This document shows, piece by piece, positions 7,550 through 16,185 of a stretch of 64,000 bases of DNA (within the stretch, counting starts at the first letter, position 1; the number at the start of each line of letters is the position of its first letter). Location: positions 1 through 64,000 of the forward strand of contig JAVBLS010000014.1 in the NCBI GenBank assembly GCA_031553235.1, given 5' to 3'. The notes beneath the pieces were generated by a model. That model was not told where the DNA came from and did no database searches. It worked only from the letters and a program-made list of their open reading frames with translations. The position numbers and the translations under genes were made by a program. The stretch is from Frigididesulfovibrio sp031553235 (lineage in GTDB: Bacteria > Desulfobacterota > Desulfovibrionia > Desulfovibrionales > Desulfovibrionaceae).

Positions 7550-8071
7550 GTGAGTACCGCAGATCTTGTTGACCTGCCCCGCCCCCTTGCCCCGCCCCCG
7601 GCCGAGGTCTCCCGCCGACGCGAAGACGAGTTGCGCGAGGTTTTGCATACAGCCGGTTTCGCGGCAGTGGCCCCGGTCTTACGCCGCCTGCTGGACGGCG
7701 CGGCCCAGGACGGGAGCGGCGCCCCGGCCCAGATGAGCCGCAACGTCTCTCATCTTCAGGAAGTCTTTGTGGACGCCCTTTATGAGTTGCTCACAACCGA
7801 GGCAATCGATACGAGCCACAAGCTGGCCCTGCGCCTGAACAACGCGGGCCTGCTGCACTGCGCCGGTCCCCATCCCGACGCCGAGCGCCTGAACACGGCT
7901 CTGGCGGCCAGACCGGCCCTTTCCGCCGTGTTTGCCGAAACCGCGGCCCAGTCGGCCGCCCTGCGCGACCTCTACAACCTGCATCGCCTGCTCGGCTCGC
8001 CGCAGCCGGGGCAGGTTGCCGCCTACCAGTTCAGCCTCAGAGGAGAGATGAGCCACTTCCATTTTTGCTGA
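7550..8071 (+). CDS. Conserved-looking hypothetical protein
   Basis: This 173-residue, largely helical soluble protein starts at GTG 7550, with AAGGAG (7538-7543) as ribosome site. It has a proline-rich start (PRPLAPPPAEV), then long amphipathic helices with few cysteines and no signal peptide or membrane segment. Codon use matches the neighbouring host genes, with strong third-position G/C, which supports a real gene. I do not recognise a family. It ends 70 bases before the DUF2157 membrane protein gene, but a promoter-like sequence starts right after its stop, so the two may be separate units. Confidence 0.55.
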   Translation: MSTADLVDLPRPLAPPPAEVSRRREDELREVLHTAGFAAVAPVLRRLLDGAAQDGSGAPAQMSRNVSHLQEVFVDALYELLTTEAIDTSHKLALRLNNAGLLHCAGPHPDAERLNTALAARPALSAVFAETAAQSAALRDLYNLHRLLGSPQPGQVAAYQFSLRGEMSHFHFC

Positions 8072-8084
8072 GGCTTTCATTTTT

Positions 8085-8114
8085 TTGCCGCGTGGCGTAT
8101 ATACCGGTGATAAT
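8085..8114 (+). promoter_or_regulatory. Putative sigma-70 promoter for the membrane protein operon
   Basis: TTGCCG (8085-8090) and GATAAT (8109-8114) are separated by 18 bases. The start codon follows 26 bases downstream at 8141. Confidence 0.4.
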
Positions 8115-8140
8115 GGATTTCCACCACCAAGGACGACGCC

Positions 8141-10474
8141 ATGCAAGACTCTGCTTTTTCTCCCAATCTCCGCCTTCTCGGTTGGGCGCTGTATGGGAAA
8201 TACCTGACGGCCCAGGCCGGGATTCTGTTTTTGTCGGCCGGAGTCATCTGCTTCTTCGCCTACAACTGGGCGGACATGTCCCATTTCACCAAGTTCGGGC
8301 TCATTGCCGGGCTGATGGTGTTCTGCCTCGTGCCGACCCTGCTCAAGGGGCCGGACTCTTTTCTTTCCGGTTCCGCCCTGCTGCTTTGCGGCCTTCTGGC
8401 CGGGCCGCTCATGGCCGTGTTCGGGCAGTTCTACCAGACCGGGGCCGACGCCTGGGAACTGTTCCGAGCCTGGGCAGTCTTCCTGCTGCTCCTGGCTCTG
8501 CCCGCGCGGCAAGCCGGGCTTTGGGTCGCCTTCGGCCTTGTGGCCCATTGCGCCCTGGGCCTGTATCTGGAACAAAACGGCCTGCTGCGTGACGCCGACC
8601 GCTACCTGGGCGATTCGCTCCTTTTCCTGCTCCCCTCGCTGGCCTTTTTCCTGTTCTGGGAAGCGGCCTGCACCCTGGAATACCAGGGGCGCCTGCCGGA
8701 AACTTTTGCCCGGTTCCTCTTCGGCCCGGCCGGCCGGCGCTCCCTGCCGGGCACGCTCCTACCCCGCCTGGCCGGGGCCGGGTTGCTGCTGCTGGTGAGC
8801 ATTTCCTCCAGCACGATGATTCTGGAAGGCGGCCGCCATTACCATTCTTACGGTGATCCCGATGCACCGCAGCACCTCGGGGCGTTATGCCACTTTCTGC
8901 TCTTGGGCTTCGGGGCCTTCTGGTACAACCGGATGCGCCCGGACACTCTGATGCAGTCCCTGGGCCTGTTCAGCCTGGCCTGGCTGGTGGCCGTCTTCAT
9001 CGGCCGATCCATTGGGGACTTCCTCAACGCGGGCGGCCTGCTGATGATTGCCCTGATCGCCGTGGGCGTGGGGGCGGGCATTGTGGCTCTGATCAAGGCT
9101 ATCCGCAAACGCGGCCTGGAACTGCACCGGACCGCGCGGGGCAGGCTGCCCCACGGGCTGCGCGATTTGCTGCACAGCCCGTGGGTGGTCACGCAGCGCC
9201 TGGCCTGGGGTGATCTGCCGGAAGCCGCCGCACCCCGGCCGGCAGCACCCGCCGCGCCGGAGTCAGCAGGAGCCCCGGACCCCGCCGCTCCCGTCGACGC
9301 GCAGCCGGCGACCGAGGAGCTTGCCGGCGACGCCACAGCGGCTCCCGCCCAGGTTTGCGCTCCAACGCCTGCAGCGCCGCTGCCGGGGGAGGCGGAAGCC
9401 GACGACACCCCCTGGTACGCCAAGGCCTTCGCCGCCCTGGCCGCCTGGATTGCCGCCATCCTGCTGCTTGGGTCCCTGGGCTTTTTGCTCTTCAAATCCA
9501 TCAACCTGGACAGCCCCATGGCCTTTTTGCCCTTCGGCCTGGCCGGGCTCGGAGCCGCCCGCTTTCTGGAGGCCGAGGGCGGGGTCTTCCGCCGGCAGTT
9601 CGCCCTGGCCCTGGGCATTGCCGGCTCGTTGGCCTGCCTGGGCGCCTTTCTTGAAGTTCTGGACCACCTTGAGCCGGCCGGCTTTACCGGTTTCGCCCTG
9701 GTTGTCTGCCTGGTGTCGGCCGCGATTTTGCGCAGCCGGTTGTTTCACGCCCTGGCCGCGGCCTCGGCCGTCGGCCTGCTGGCCGCCACCGTCGGCCTGA
9801 GCCTGGATTTCGGCCATTACCGCTATGCCTACGATTACAACGAGGTTCGCCCCTTCCTGCCGCCCGGAGCCATGGTGGCCATGCTCGTGGCCGGAATATT
9901 TTTTCTCGCCCTGGAATGGTACCGGCCGCAACGCTTCCCCTTTCTCGCCGCATCGGCCCAAGACCCGCCCTTCCCGGCCCACGCGCCCCGGCCCTTCCTG
10001 CTCGGCACTCTGGCCGGACTGCTCGGTCTGGCGATTTTTGCCACCCATTTTCACCGGGTCGACCCCCTGCTCATGGGTCTGGGCGTGGGCGCAGGCCTGG
10101 GCCTGATTTTTGCCGCCCATCACCTGGTCAAAGCCTTTGCCTTGCCGCCCCTCCGGGCCGTCCTGGCCTATGCCCTGGCCCTGGCCGCCTGCGCGGCCGG
10201 GCTCTGGTTCCCCTGGCTGCCCCTGGGCCTGTATGCCGCCCTGTTCGCTCGCGCGGCCGGCCCCTCGGCCCTGAACGCCGCCCCGGTGTTGAGCCTGATC
10301 TGGTGCGTCTCGGCCGAATATTACAACACCAACATGCCCCTGCTCTATAAATCCTTCTTGCTGATGGGTACGGGCGGGCTTCTGCTGCTCTGCGCCCTGG
10401 CAGCCCACCGGGCGTTGCGCGGCACGCCGCCGGTCGAGTCGCTGCTTGCCCATCCGGAGGCATCCCATGCGTAA
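8141..10474 (+). CDS. DUF2157-DUF4401 fusion, polytopic membrane protein
   Basis: The 777-residue inner-membrane protein has two membrane halves joined by a proline/alanine-rich linker at about residues 365-420. The first half begins GWALYGKYLTAQAGILFL, typical of DUF2157, and contains about eight hydrophobic segments. The second half starts near DDTPWYAKAFAALAAWIAAI and matches the layout of DUF4401, with ten or so more segments. In many bacteria these two domains are separate neighbouring genes followed by a GDYXXLXY gene; here the first two are fused and the third overlaps the stop (ATGCGTAA, 10467-10474). The function of the module is not established; a membrane complex with the next gene product is the natural inference. 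Confidence 0.8.
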   Translation: MQDSAFSPNLRLLGWALYGKYLTAQAGILFLSAGVICFFAYNWADMSHFTKFGLIAGLMVFCLVPTLLKGPDSFLSGSALLLCGLLAGPLMAVFGQFYQTGADAWELFRAWAVFLLLLALPARQAGLWVAFGLVAHCALGLYLEQNGLLRDADRYLGDSLLFLLPSLAFFLFWEAACTLEYQGRLPETFARFLFGPAGRRSLPGTLLPRLAGAGLLLLVSISSSTMILEGGRHYHSYGDPDAPQHLGALCHFLLLGFGAFWYNRMRPDTLMQSLGLFSLAWLVAVFIGRSIGDFLNAGGLLMIALIAVGVGAGIVALIKAIRKRGLELHRTARGRLPHGLRDLLHSPWVVTQRLAWGDLPEAAAPRPAAPAAPESAGAPDPAAPVDAQPATEELAGDATAAPAQVCAPTPAAPLPGEAEADDTPWYAKAFAALAAWIAAILLLGSLGFLLFKSINLDSPMAFLPFGLAGLGAARFLEAEGGVFRRQFALALGIAGSLACLGAFLEVLDHLEPAGFTGFALVVCLVSAAILRSRLFHALAAASAVGLLAATVGLSLDFGHYRYAYDYNEVRPFLPPGAMVAMLVAGIFFLALEWYRPQRFPFLAASAQDPPFPAHAPRPFLLGTLAGLLGLAIFATHFHRVDPLLMGLGVGAGLGLIFAAHHLVKAFALPPLRAVLAYALALAACAAGLWFPWLPLGLYAALFARAAGPSALNAAPVLSLIWCVSAEYYNTNMPLLYKSFLLMGTGGLLLLCALAAHRALRGTPPVESLLAHPEASHA

Positions 10475-11009
10475 GTATCTGATCCTGGCCGTGGCTCTCG
10501 GCTTTCTCGGCGTCTTCGCCTTTGGCGTTCATGAAAAAGAGGCCCAGCTTGAGCGCGGTGCCAGGGTGATCCTGGCCCTGGCGCCGGTGGACCCGCGTTC
10601 GCTGATGCAGGGCGACTATATGGCGCTGCGCTACGACTTGAGCCGTCGGGCGCAAGATCTGCTGAGCGATCGGGCGGACCGGGAGAACCTGCCGGAACCG
10701 CCCCGGCGCGGCACCCTGCTGGTCGGCGTTGATGCGGACGGCATGGCCCACACCCTGGATTTGGACTCCGGCGGCGCGCCTCCGGCCGGGAGCATGCGCC
10801 TGGCCTATGTCTGGCGCGACTTCGGCCCGACCTTCGGGGCCGACTCCTTCTTTTTCCAGGAAGGCCACGGCAACGCCTATGCCCGGGCCCGCTTCGCCGC
10901 CCTGGTCGTGGACCCCGACGGCACTTCGCTGCTCAAAGAACTTCTAGACGAGAACCTGCAGCCCATCCGGGTTGAGACAGGACAAAAAGAGCCGCCGCAG
11001 TTGGAATGA
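10467..11009 (+). CDS. GDYXXLXY family membrane-anchored protein
   Basis: The 180-residue product starts at ATG 10467, six bases after GGAGG, and overlaps the preceding stop by 8 bases. Residues 1-20 form one transmembrane anchor (KYLILAVALGFLGVFAFGV). The family signature is clear at about residue 45: MQGDYMALRYDL. A second conserved part (ARARFAALVVDPDGTSLLKEL) lies in the C-terminal half. The protein would be exposed to the periplasm beside the DUF2157-DUF4401 protein, with which it is translationally coupled. Its biochemical role is unknown. Confidence 0.8.
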   Translation: MRKYLILAVALGFLGVFAFGVHEKEAQLERGARVILALAPVDPRSLMQGDYMALRYDLSRRAQDLLSDRADRENLPEPPRRGTLLVGVDADGMAHTLDLDSGGAPPAGSMRLAYVWRDFGPTFGADSFFFQEGHGNAYARARFAALVVDPDGTSLLKELLDENLQPIRVETGQKEPPQLE

Positions 11010-11062
11010 AAAGCCTTTTTGGCACAGGCGGAGGGCAAAAAATCCCTCGTGCCGACACCCCT

Positions 11063-11114
11063 AAAATGCACAGTCGGAACACCGCCCCTGGCCGATGTTC
11101 CGACTGTGCATTTT
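11063..11114. terminator. 19-bp perfect palindrome between convergent genes
   Basis: AAAATGCACAGTCGGAACA (11063-11081) and its exact reverse complement (11096-11114) flank a 14-base loop. A-tracts and T-tracts at the base suit termination from both sides. It stands between the plus-strand GDYXXLXY gene and the minus-strand pnp. Confidence 0.8.
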
Positions 11115-11142
11115 ATCCACGCGTGGTCTAGAGCCGTTTACG

Positions 11143-11238
11143 CTTCAAATAGTTGCTTAACGGCGGGCAAAGCCCGCCTACGCCTATTTGAAGGATTTAC
11201 CGACAAATCCTTGCGAGCATTTCAAGTGTGAAATGCTC
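11143..11238. repeat. Nested hairpins at the pnp 3' end
   Basis: CTTCAAATAG (11143-11152) pairs with CTATTTGAAG (11184-11193), enclosing GGCGGGC/GCCCGCC. A second hairpin, GAGCATTTCA-AGTG-TGAAATGCTC (11215-11238), touches the pnp stop codon. Related small palindromes occur after several other genes in the window. Confidence 0.55.
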
Positions 11239-13451
11239 TAGCCGCGGTCGCGGCGGCCGCGGTCGCCCCTGTCCCCGCGGTCGCCGCGATCACGCGGGGG
11301 ACGGGCCGGACGGGCGGTTTCTTCCGGGTTCCAGGCAATGCCTTCGGCTTCCTGCAGCACGACCTTGCGCGAGGCGCGCACCCGGTCGCCGTTGACCTCA
11401 ATGACCTTGACGGTCATCTTGTCGCCGAGCTTGCAGAAGTCGGCAACCTTTTCCACCCGGCTGGTGTCGAGCTGCGAGACGTGCACCAGGGCTTCGAGGT
11501 TCGGGGCCAGTTCGACGATGCAGCCGATTTCCAGCACCTTGACCACTTTGGCGTCTTCGTAATTCTTGCCCAGTTCGGCCCGCTGGTCAAAGGCCAGAAC
11601 CATTTCTTTGGCCTGCGCCAGGGCGTCGAAGGTCGGGGCGAAGATGGCCACCTTGCCGGAGTCGTCGATGTCGATGGAGGCGCCGGTGGCCGCGGTGATG
11701 GCCTTGATGTTCTTGCCGCCGGGGCCGATGATCAGGCGGATCACGTCGGGGTTGACCTCAACCTCTTCGTGCTGCGGCGCATACTTGGAGAGCTCGGCGC
11801 GCGGCCCGGGCAGGGCCCTGGCCATTTCGCCGAGAATGTGCAGCCGGGCTTCCTTGGCCTGGGCCAGGGCCCGGGACATGATCTCGGTGGAAATGCCGGC
11901 CACCTTGATGTCCATCTGCACGGCGGTCAGGCCGTCGGCCGTGCCGGCAATCTTGAAGTCCATGTCGCCCAGGGCGTCTTCGTCACCCAGAATGTCGGTG
12001 AGCACGATGAACTCGTCGCCTTCCTTAATCAGGCCCAGGGCGATGCCCGCCACCGGGGCCGAGATGGGCACGCCGGCATCCATCAGGGAGAGGCAGCCGC
12101 CGCAGACCGCGGCCATGCTGGACGAGCCGTTGGACTCAAGGGTCTCGGAGACCACCCGGATGGTGAAGGGGAAGGAATCGTCCCGCGGCAGCACCGGGCG
12201 CAGGGCCTTTTCGGCCAGGGCGCCGTGGCCGACCTCGCGGCGAGAGACCCGGACCATCTTGACCTCGCCCACGGAGAAGGGCGCAAAGTTATAGTGCAGC
12301 ATGAATTTCTTGGTCACGTCGCCAAGCAGGGAATCCATGCGCTGCTCGTCGGTGGAGCTGCCCAGGGTGGACACCACCAGCGACTTGGTCTCGCCGCGGG
12401 CGAACAGGGCCGAGCCGTGGGCGCGCGGCAGCACGCCGGGCTCAATCAGAATGGGCCGCACGGTCTTGGTGTCGCGGCCGTCGATACGCGTGCCTTCTTC
12501 GCGAATGCGTTTACGCACCAGGGTCTTTTCCAGTTCGCCCAGGGCCTCGCCCAACAGGACGGCGGCCGAGGCGTCTTCGGCAAAGGGCGAGCCCTCGGCG
12601 ATCAGGGCCTCCACGGCCTTGACCTTGACGGCTTTCTTGGCGTCCTTGCGCTGCATCTTTGCGGGCACACGCAGGGCGGCGTCGAGTTCCGCGCCGATGG
12701 CCTGCATCAGAAATTCTTTGAGCGGCCCGGTGTCGGGCAGTTCCTTCAAAGGCATCTTGACCTTGCCGGCCAGCTTGACCAGTTCTTCCTGGGCGTCGAT
12801 CAGCGGCTGTACTTCCTTGTGGGCCCAGGCCAGGGCCTCGGCCACCACAGCCTCGGGCACGAAGCGGGCCTCGCCTTCGACCATGACCACGGCCTCACGG
12901 CTCGCGGCGATGACGAAGTTCAGGTCGCTGTCCTTGAGTTCGGCCACCGTGGGGTTGAGCACAAACGCGCCGTTGACCCGGCCGATGCGCGCCCCGGCCA
13001 CCGGCCCGAGGAAAGGAATGGAAGACAGGCACAGGGCCGCCGAGGCGCCGGTCACGGCCAGGACGTCGGAATCGTTCTCCTGGTCGGAGGAAATGACGTT
13101 GGCCAGCACCTGGACCTCGTCGCGGAAGCCCTTGGGGAAGAGCGGGCGCATGGGCCGGTCGATCAGCCGCGAAACCAGGGTCTCGCGCTCGGAGGGCCGG
13201 CCGATTTCGCGGCGGAAAAAGCTGCCGGGAATGCGGCCGGCGGCGTACATTTTTTCGGCATACTCCACGGTCAGGGGGAAAAAGCCCATGTCCCGCTCAA
13301 GAGTCTGCGAGCAGGCCGTAACCAGCACGACCGTGCCGCCGCACTGGATCCAGATGGAGCCGTCGGCCTGGTTGGCCATGCGGCCGGTTTCCAGAATGAT
13401 TTCTTTGCCGCCGGCAATGGCGGTCACGCGTGTAGCGGGGAAAACTCCCAT
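11238..13451 (-). CDS. pnp: Polyribonucleotide nucleotidyltransferase (PNPase)
   Basis: The 737-residue phosphorolytic 3'-5' exoribonuclease is present in full. Two RNase PH domains flank a helical domain (about 1-230 and 310-540); the second holds the conserved stretch ESNGSSSMAAVCGG near the active site. A KH domain (VIRLIIGPGGKNIKAITAAT) at about 555-610 and an S1 domain (ALVHVSQLDTSRVEKVADF) at about 620-690 follow. The protein ends in an Arg-Gly-Asp-rich tail of repeated DRG units, which may add RNA affinity. ATG 13451 has AAGGAG upstream. It is the last gene of the truB-rpsO-pnp block, separated from rpsO by 467 bases that contain a large palindrome. Confidence 0.97.
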   Translation of the reverse strand: MGVFPATRVTAIAGGKEIILETGRMANQADGSIWIQCGGTVVLVTACSQTLERDMGFFPLTVEYAEKMYAAGRIPGSFFRREIGRPSERETLVSRLIDRPMRPLFPKGFRDEVQVLANVISSDQENDSDVLAVTGASAALCLSSIPFLGPVAGARIGRVNGAFVLNPTVAELKDSDLNFVIAASREAVVMVEGEARFVPEAVVAEALAWAHKEVQPLIDAQEELVKLAGKVKMPLKELPDTGPLKEFLMQAIGAELDAALRVPAKMQRKDAKKAVKVKAVEALIAEGSPFAEDASAAVLLGEALGELEKTLVRKRIREEGTRIDGRDTKTVRPILIEPGVLPRAHGSALFARGETKSLVVSTLGSSTDEQRMDSLLGDVTKKFMLHYNFAPFSVGEVKMVRVSRREVGHGALAEKALRPVLPRDDSFPFTIRVVSETLESNGSSSMAAVCGGCLSLMDAGVPISAPVAGIALGLIKEGDEFIVLTDILGDEDALGDMDFKIAGTADGLTAVQMDIKVAGISTEIMSRALAQAKEARLHILGEMARALPGPRAELSKYAPQHEEVEVNPDVIRLIIGPGGKNIKAITAATGASIDIDDSGKVAIFAPTFDALAQAKEMVLAFDQRAELGKNYEDAKVVKVLEIGCIVELAPNLEALVHVSQLDTSRVEKVADFCKLGDKMTVKVIEVNGDRVRASRKVVLQEAEGIAWNPEETARPARPPRDRGDRGDRGDRGRRDRG

Positions 13452-13794
13452 AATGAATCTCCTTTCGTCTCGAAGGGGATTCCGGGGAAACGAAGCGCCT
13501 TGCCGCGCCTCTTTTGCCCGGACCCCCCTTCACACATTTAGATGTCGGTCGGCCGGCCTTCCCGGCCGGCACTCCCTATCGCGGGCCGTTCGTCGGGCAG
13601 GAGCGCGGTCCCTCCCGCCTCACGAAAACCGCCCGCTCCGTTGCACGGGCTCCCACACATCCTGCGCGGGAATGCGACCCTTCGGCGTTTCAGGAAAAAG
13701 GCTCCTTTAAACGTCTTTTTACCACCATTAGGCCCACTCTTGTGGGCCTTTTCCCAACGCGGTTTTTCGGCTCGCGTCAGGCCGCCGCTCATGA
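13452..13794. other. rpsO-pnp spacer, GC-rich with hairpins
   Basis: No gene is seen. GGCCGGCCTTCCCGGCCGGC occurs near 13553, and GGCCCACTCTTGTGGGCC at about 13731-13748 is followed by TTTT on the plus strand. Together with the palindrome at 13795-13915 this makes the pnp leader highly structured, as expected where RNase III or PNPase itself controls pnp mRNA, though that is inference. Confidence 0.4.
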
Positions 13795-13915
13795 ACAGGT
13801 GGATTTTCGCCTCAGGCAAGGAAGAGCGCGTTCCGGCGATGGGGGCTGGGCTCTTCGGCCCTGCTCCCGGAACCGAAACGCGCTCTGACGCCGCATCAGG
13901 CGAAAATCCACCTGT
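13795..13915. repeat. Composite palindrome, copy I (type 2 loop), 3' of rpsO
   Basis: The outer arms ACAGGTGGATTTTCGCCT (13795-13812) and the exact reverse complement (13898-13915) are 18 bp. Inner arms GAGCGCGTTCCG and the AACGCGCTC side enclose a loop with GGGCTCTTCGGCCC. On the minus strand it carries TGCGGCGTC followed by the inner arm, as in the other copies. It starts four bases after the rpsO stop. Confidence 0.75.
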
Positions 13916-13918
13916 CCA

Positions 13919-14182
13919 TTACTTACGCAGGCCCAGACGTTCAATGATGACGCGATAGCGCTGCACGTCGGTCTTACGCAGATAGTTGAGCAGATTACGC
14001 CGCCGGCCCACAAGCTTCAATAGGCCCTGGCGGGAGTGGAAGTCTTTTTTGTGGTCCTTGAAGTGCCCGGTCAGTTGGTTGATTCGGGTGGTCAAAAGGG
14101 CGACCTGCACTTCAGGGGAACCGGTGTCGCCTTCGTGCTTGGCGTACTCGTCGATAACCGTCTTTTTGTCTTGGGCGGTCAT
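13919..14182 (-). CDS. rpsO: 30S ribosomal protein S15
   Basis: The 87-residue S15 starts MTAQDKKTVIDEYAKHEGDT and contains the family core GSPEVQVALLTTRINQLTGH and KDHKKDFHSRQGLLKLVGRR, which bind 16S rRNA in the 30S platform. Length agrees with the usual 88-89 residues. ATG 14182 is chosen because it gives the normal S15 start; an in-frame ATG seven codons upstream (14203) would add non-conserved residues, although the GGAGG at about 14198 is closer to that codon. It lies between truB and pnp, the classical order. Confidence 0.96.
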   Translation of the reverse strand: MTAQDKKTVIDEYAKHEGDTGSPEVQVALLTTRINQLTGHFKDHKKDFHSRQGLLKLVGRRRNLLNYLRKTDVQRYRVIIERLGLRK

Positions 14183-14215
14183 TACCACAGCTGCATCCTC
14201 CAATGGTTGCGAGCC

Positions 14216-15190
14216 TTACGGCTCATTGTGCCACAACCCCCGCAACACGGTCCAGACCGGGCCCCCGGCGCTTTGAGCTGCCAGGACCAGAGCCAGGGGT
14301 TTGCCGAAATCGTCCAAAAGCAGGGCTTTGGCGCCTTCACAAAAGGGCGGGCCGGCTTCGGACGCGTGCGGCACCGACATTCCGTTACGCGCTCCGGCGG
14401 CCTGGGCGGCGGTTGCCCGCACCTTCGGCCAGTCGGAGAGCACCTCGGCAATGCCCAGCACCTTTTCGGCAAACCGCTCCGGCTCGGTCAAAACAGCCTC
14501 AAGATCGTGGGCGTGTTCCAGGCCGAATGGGCGGCTGTGCTCCCGGGTCAATTCTTCAAGACAGGCTCCGCACCCTAAGCGGCTCCCCAAGCTGTGGGCC
14601 AGGGACCGTATGTAGGTGCCGGACGAGCATGTCACCCGGAAGAACACACGCGCCGGGCCGACCAATTCGGCCAGGCCACGTGAAATCGTTACAAATTTCT
14701 TTTTCACAGGGGTTTCCAGACCCCTGCGCGCCAGAGCGTACAGAGGTTTTCCCAGGTGCTTGGCGGCGGAATAGGCGGGCACTTCCTGTTCATAGGTGCC
14801 CACCAGCCCTGCCATGGCCTCGGCCACGACCGCCGGCGAAACCTGCGAGGCGTCGCGCTCTTCAAGGGTTTCGCCTTCGGCGTCCCAAGTGTCGGTGATT
14901 CTGCCGAGCCGAATCACGCCGGAATAAATTTTTTCACCGTCTTCCAGAAGGTGCCCGGAAAGCTTGGTGCCCTCGCCCAGAAGCACCGGCAACACCCCCT
15001 GGGCCATGGGATCAAGGGTGCCGGCGTGGCCGATCTTCTTTTGCCCCAGCAGGCGCTTGACCTTGGCGATACAGGCCGCCGAGGTTGGCCCCTTGGGTTT
15101 ATACAGGACCAACACCCCATGCTGCTGCGGGGGCTTCGGCCCCCGGGGCGCGGCCGCGGGGGAAACCGGAGTTTCTTGACACGCCATCAT
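14216..15190 (-). CDS. truB: tRNA pseudouridine-55 synthase
   Basis: TruB makes pseudouridine 55 in the T-loop of tRNAs. The 324-residue protein has the family signature with the catalytic aspartate, KIGHAGTLDPMAQGVLPVLL, near residue 60, and the conserved KKFVTISRG and VTCSSGTYIRSLAHSLG blocks. ATG 15190 (MMACQETP) is preferred; the frame stays open upstream for about 42 more codons, but that part is basic and not conserved. rpsO starts 33 bases downstream in the same direction. The sequence upstream of truB is occupied by an IS5-type element. Confidence 0.93.
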   Translation of the reverse strand: MMACQETPVSPAAAPRGPKPPQQHGVLVLYKPKGPTSAACIAKVKRLLGQKKIGHAGTLDPMAQGVLPVLLGEGTKLSGHLLEDGEKIYSGVIRLGRITDTWDAEGETLEERDASQVSPAVVAEAMAGLVGTYEQEVPAYSAAKHLGKPLYALARRGLETPVKKKFVTISRGLAELVGPARVFFRVTCSSGTYIRSLAHSLGSRLGCGACLEELTREHSRPFGLEHAHDLEAVLTEPERFAEKVLGIAEVLSDWPKVRATAAQAAGARNGMSVPHASEAGPPFCEGAKALLLDDFGKPLALVLAAQSAGGPVWTVLRGLWHNEP

Positions 15191-15363
15191 AACGAAGAGA
15201 GTCCGTATACGATCAAACAGCCGGAAGATCCAGTGTTTTTTCCCGCGCCGCTGTTCGCGCCAAGCCCGTTGCGACGGCGCACGGGAGAGAGGGAGAAGAA
15301 AAATCAAGGGGGGCAAAGGCCCCCCCTTTGTTTAGAGCAATTTCACAATGGTCATCCGCTCTA

Positions 15364-16185
15364 GGGTCTGTTAACACTATTTAATCGCCAGTACGATGAG
15401 AGCAAAAATCACAAAGGCAAGATACATGCGCGCCAGCTTGTCAAATCGAGTAAAAACACGGCGAAACCCTTTCAATTTACGGAAAAGCCGTTCGACCTCA
15501 TTGCGCCTTTTGTATAGCTCTTTGTCGTACTGCCACGGTTCCAGTCGGTTGGGATTTGGCGGTACTACCGGGGTGAAGCCCAGTTCGCGCCCCAACCGTG
15601 TTGTTTCGTTTCCTTCGTATGCGCCGTCCATGAGCAGATTGCACGGTCCAGTCGCCGGCCCCAGCCGGACAAGCAGCTTACGCCCTTCGGGGGCATCGCC
15701 TGCATTGCCGGGGGAAAGACTGAATTTCAACGCGCAGTCAGCATTCGCGGCAGCCATATGAAGCTTGGTCGTCCAGCCGCCTCTGGACTTTCCGATGGCT
15801 TGAGGTCCTGTTTTTTTAAGGCGCCAGTGCCGTCGGGGTGAACTTTAACAATCGTGCTGTCGAGAGAAACTGCTTCTATTTTTATTCGGAGTATCTGCTC
15901 TTGTTGAAGGCGTCCAAATATGCGGTCAAGAACACCGTTCTTGCTCCAGCGATTCATGCGCGTGTAAATGCTGTGCCAGCACCCAAAATGTTGCGGCAGG
16001 CCACGCCATTTACACCCATGCTCGGCAACATACAGAATCGCATTCAACACCTGGAGGTTGTCAAAATAAACATTGCCTCTCTGGCGGGGAAAGCAGTCAG
16101 CAATTCTCTCATACTGTTCGCGAGTAATTTGCATAAGCTACATTTGCAGAATACTCACATTTTGTCAAATAGTGTTAACAGGACC
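15364..16185 (-). mobile_element. IS5-family (IS427-type) insertion sequence
   Basis: The element is 822 bp, flanked by TA on both sides (15362-15363 and 16186-16187). Its ends are imperfect inverted repeats, GGGTCTGTTAACACTATTT and GGTCCTGTTAACACTATTT. Two overlapping transposase frames are joined at an A7 slippery run. It sits between truB and holB and abuts the holB stop codon: the TA of the stop TAG is the target duplication and the G is the last base of the element, so holB keeps its stop. Confidence 0.9.
15377..16134 (-). CDS. IS5-family transposase, made by -1 frameshifting
   Basis: Frame A starts at ATG 16134 (MQITREQYERIADCFP) and holds the first DDE aspartate in AVSLDSTIVKVHPDG. 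Frame B ends at 15377 and holds LLMDGAYEGNET (second D) and YKRRNEVERLFRKLK (E), with the usual Y-(2)-R-(3)-E-(6)-K spacing of the IS4/IS5 group. The shift site is TTAAAAAAAC, whose A7 run is at 15811-15817 on the plus strand. A -1 slip there yields KKTGPQAIGKSRGGWTTKL and joins the two frames into about 252 residues. All catalytic residues are present, so this copy may be active. Confidence 0.88.

Noticed and set aside
11481..13541. A 686-codon open frame on the plus strand
   Set aside because: It is the antisense shadow of pnp. The high-GC third-position bias of the real gene keeps the opposite frame open; the translated sequence is low-complexity (H/G/Q/D-rich) with no domain.
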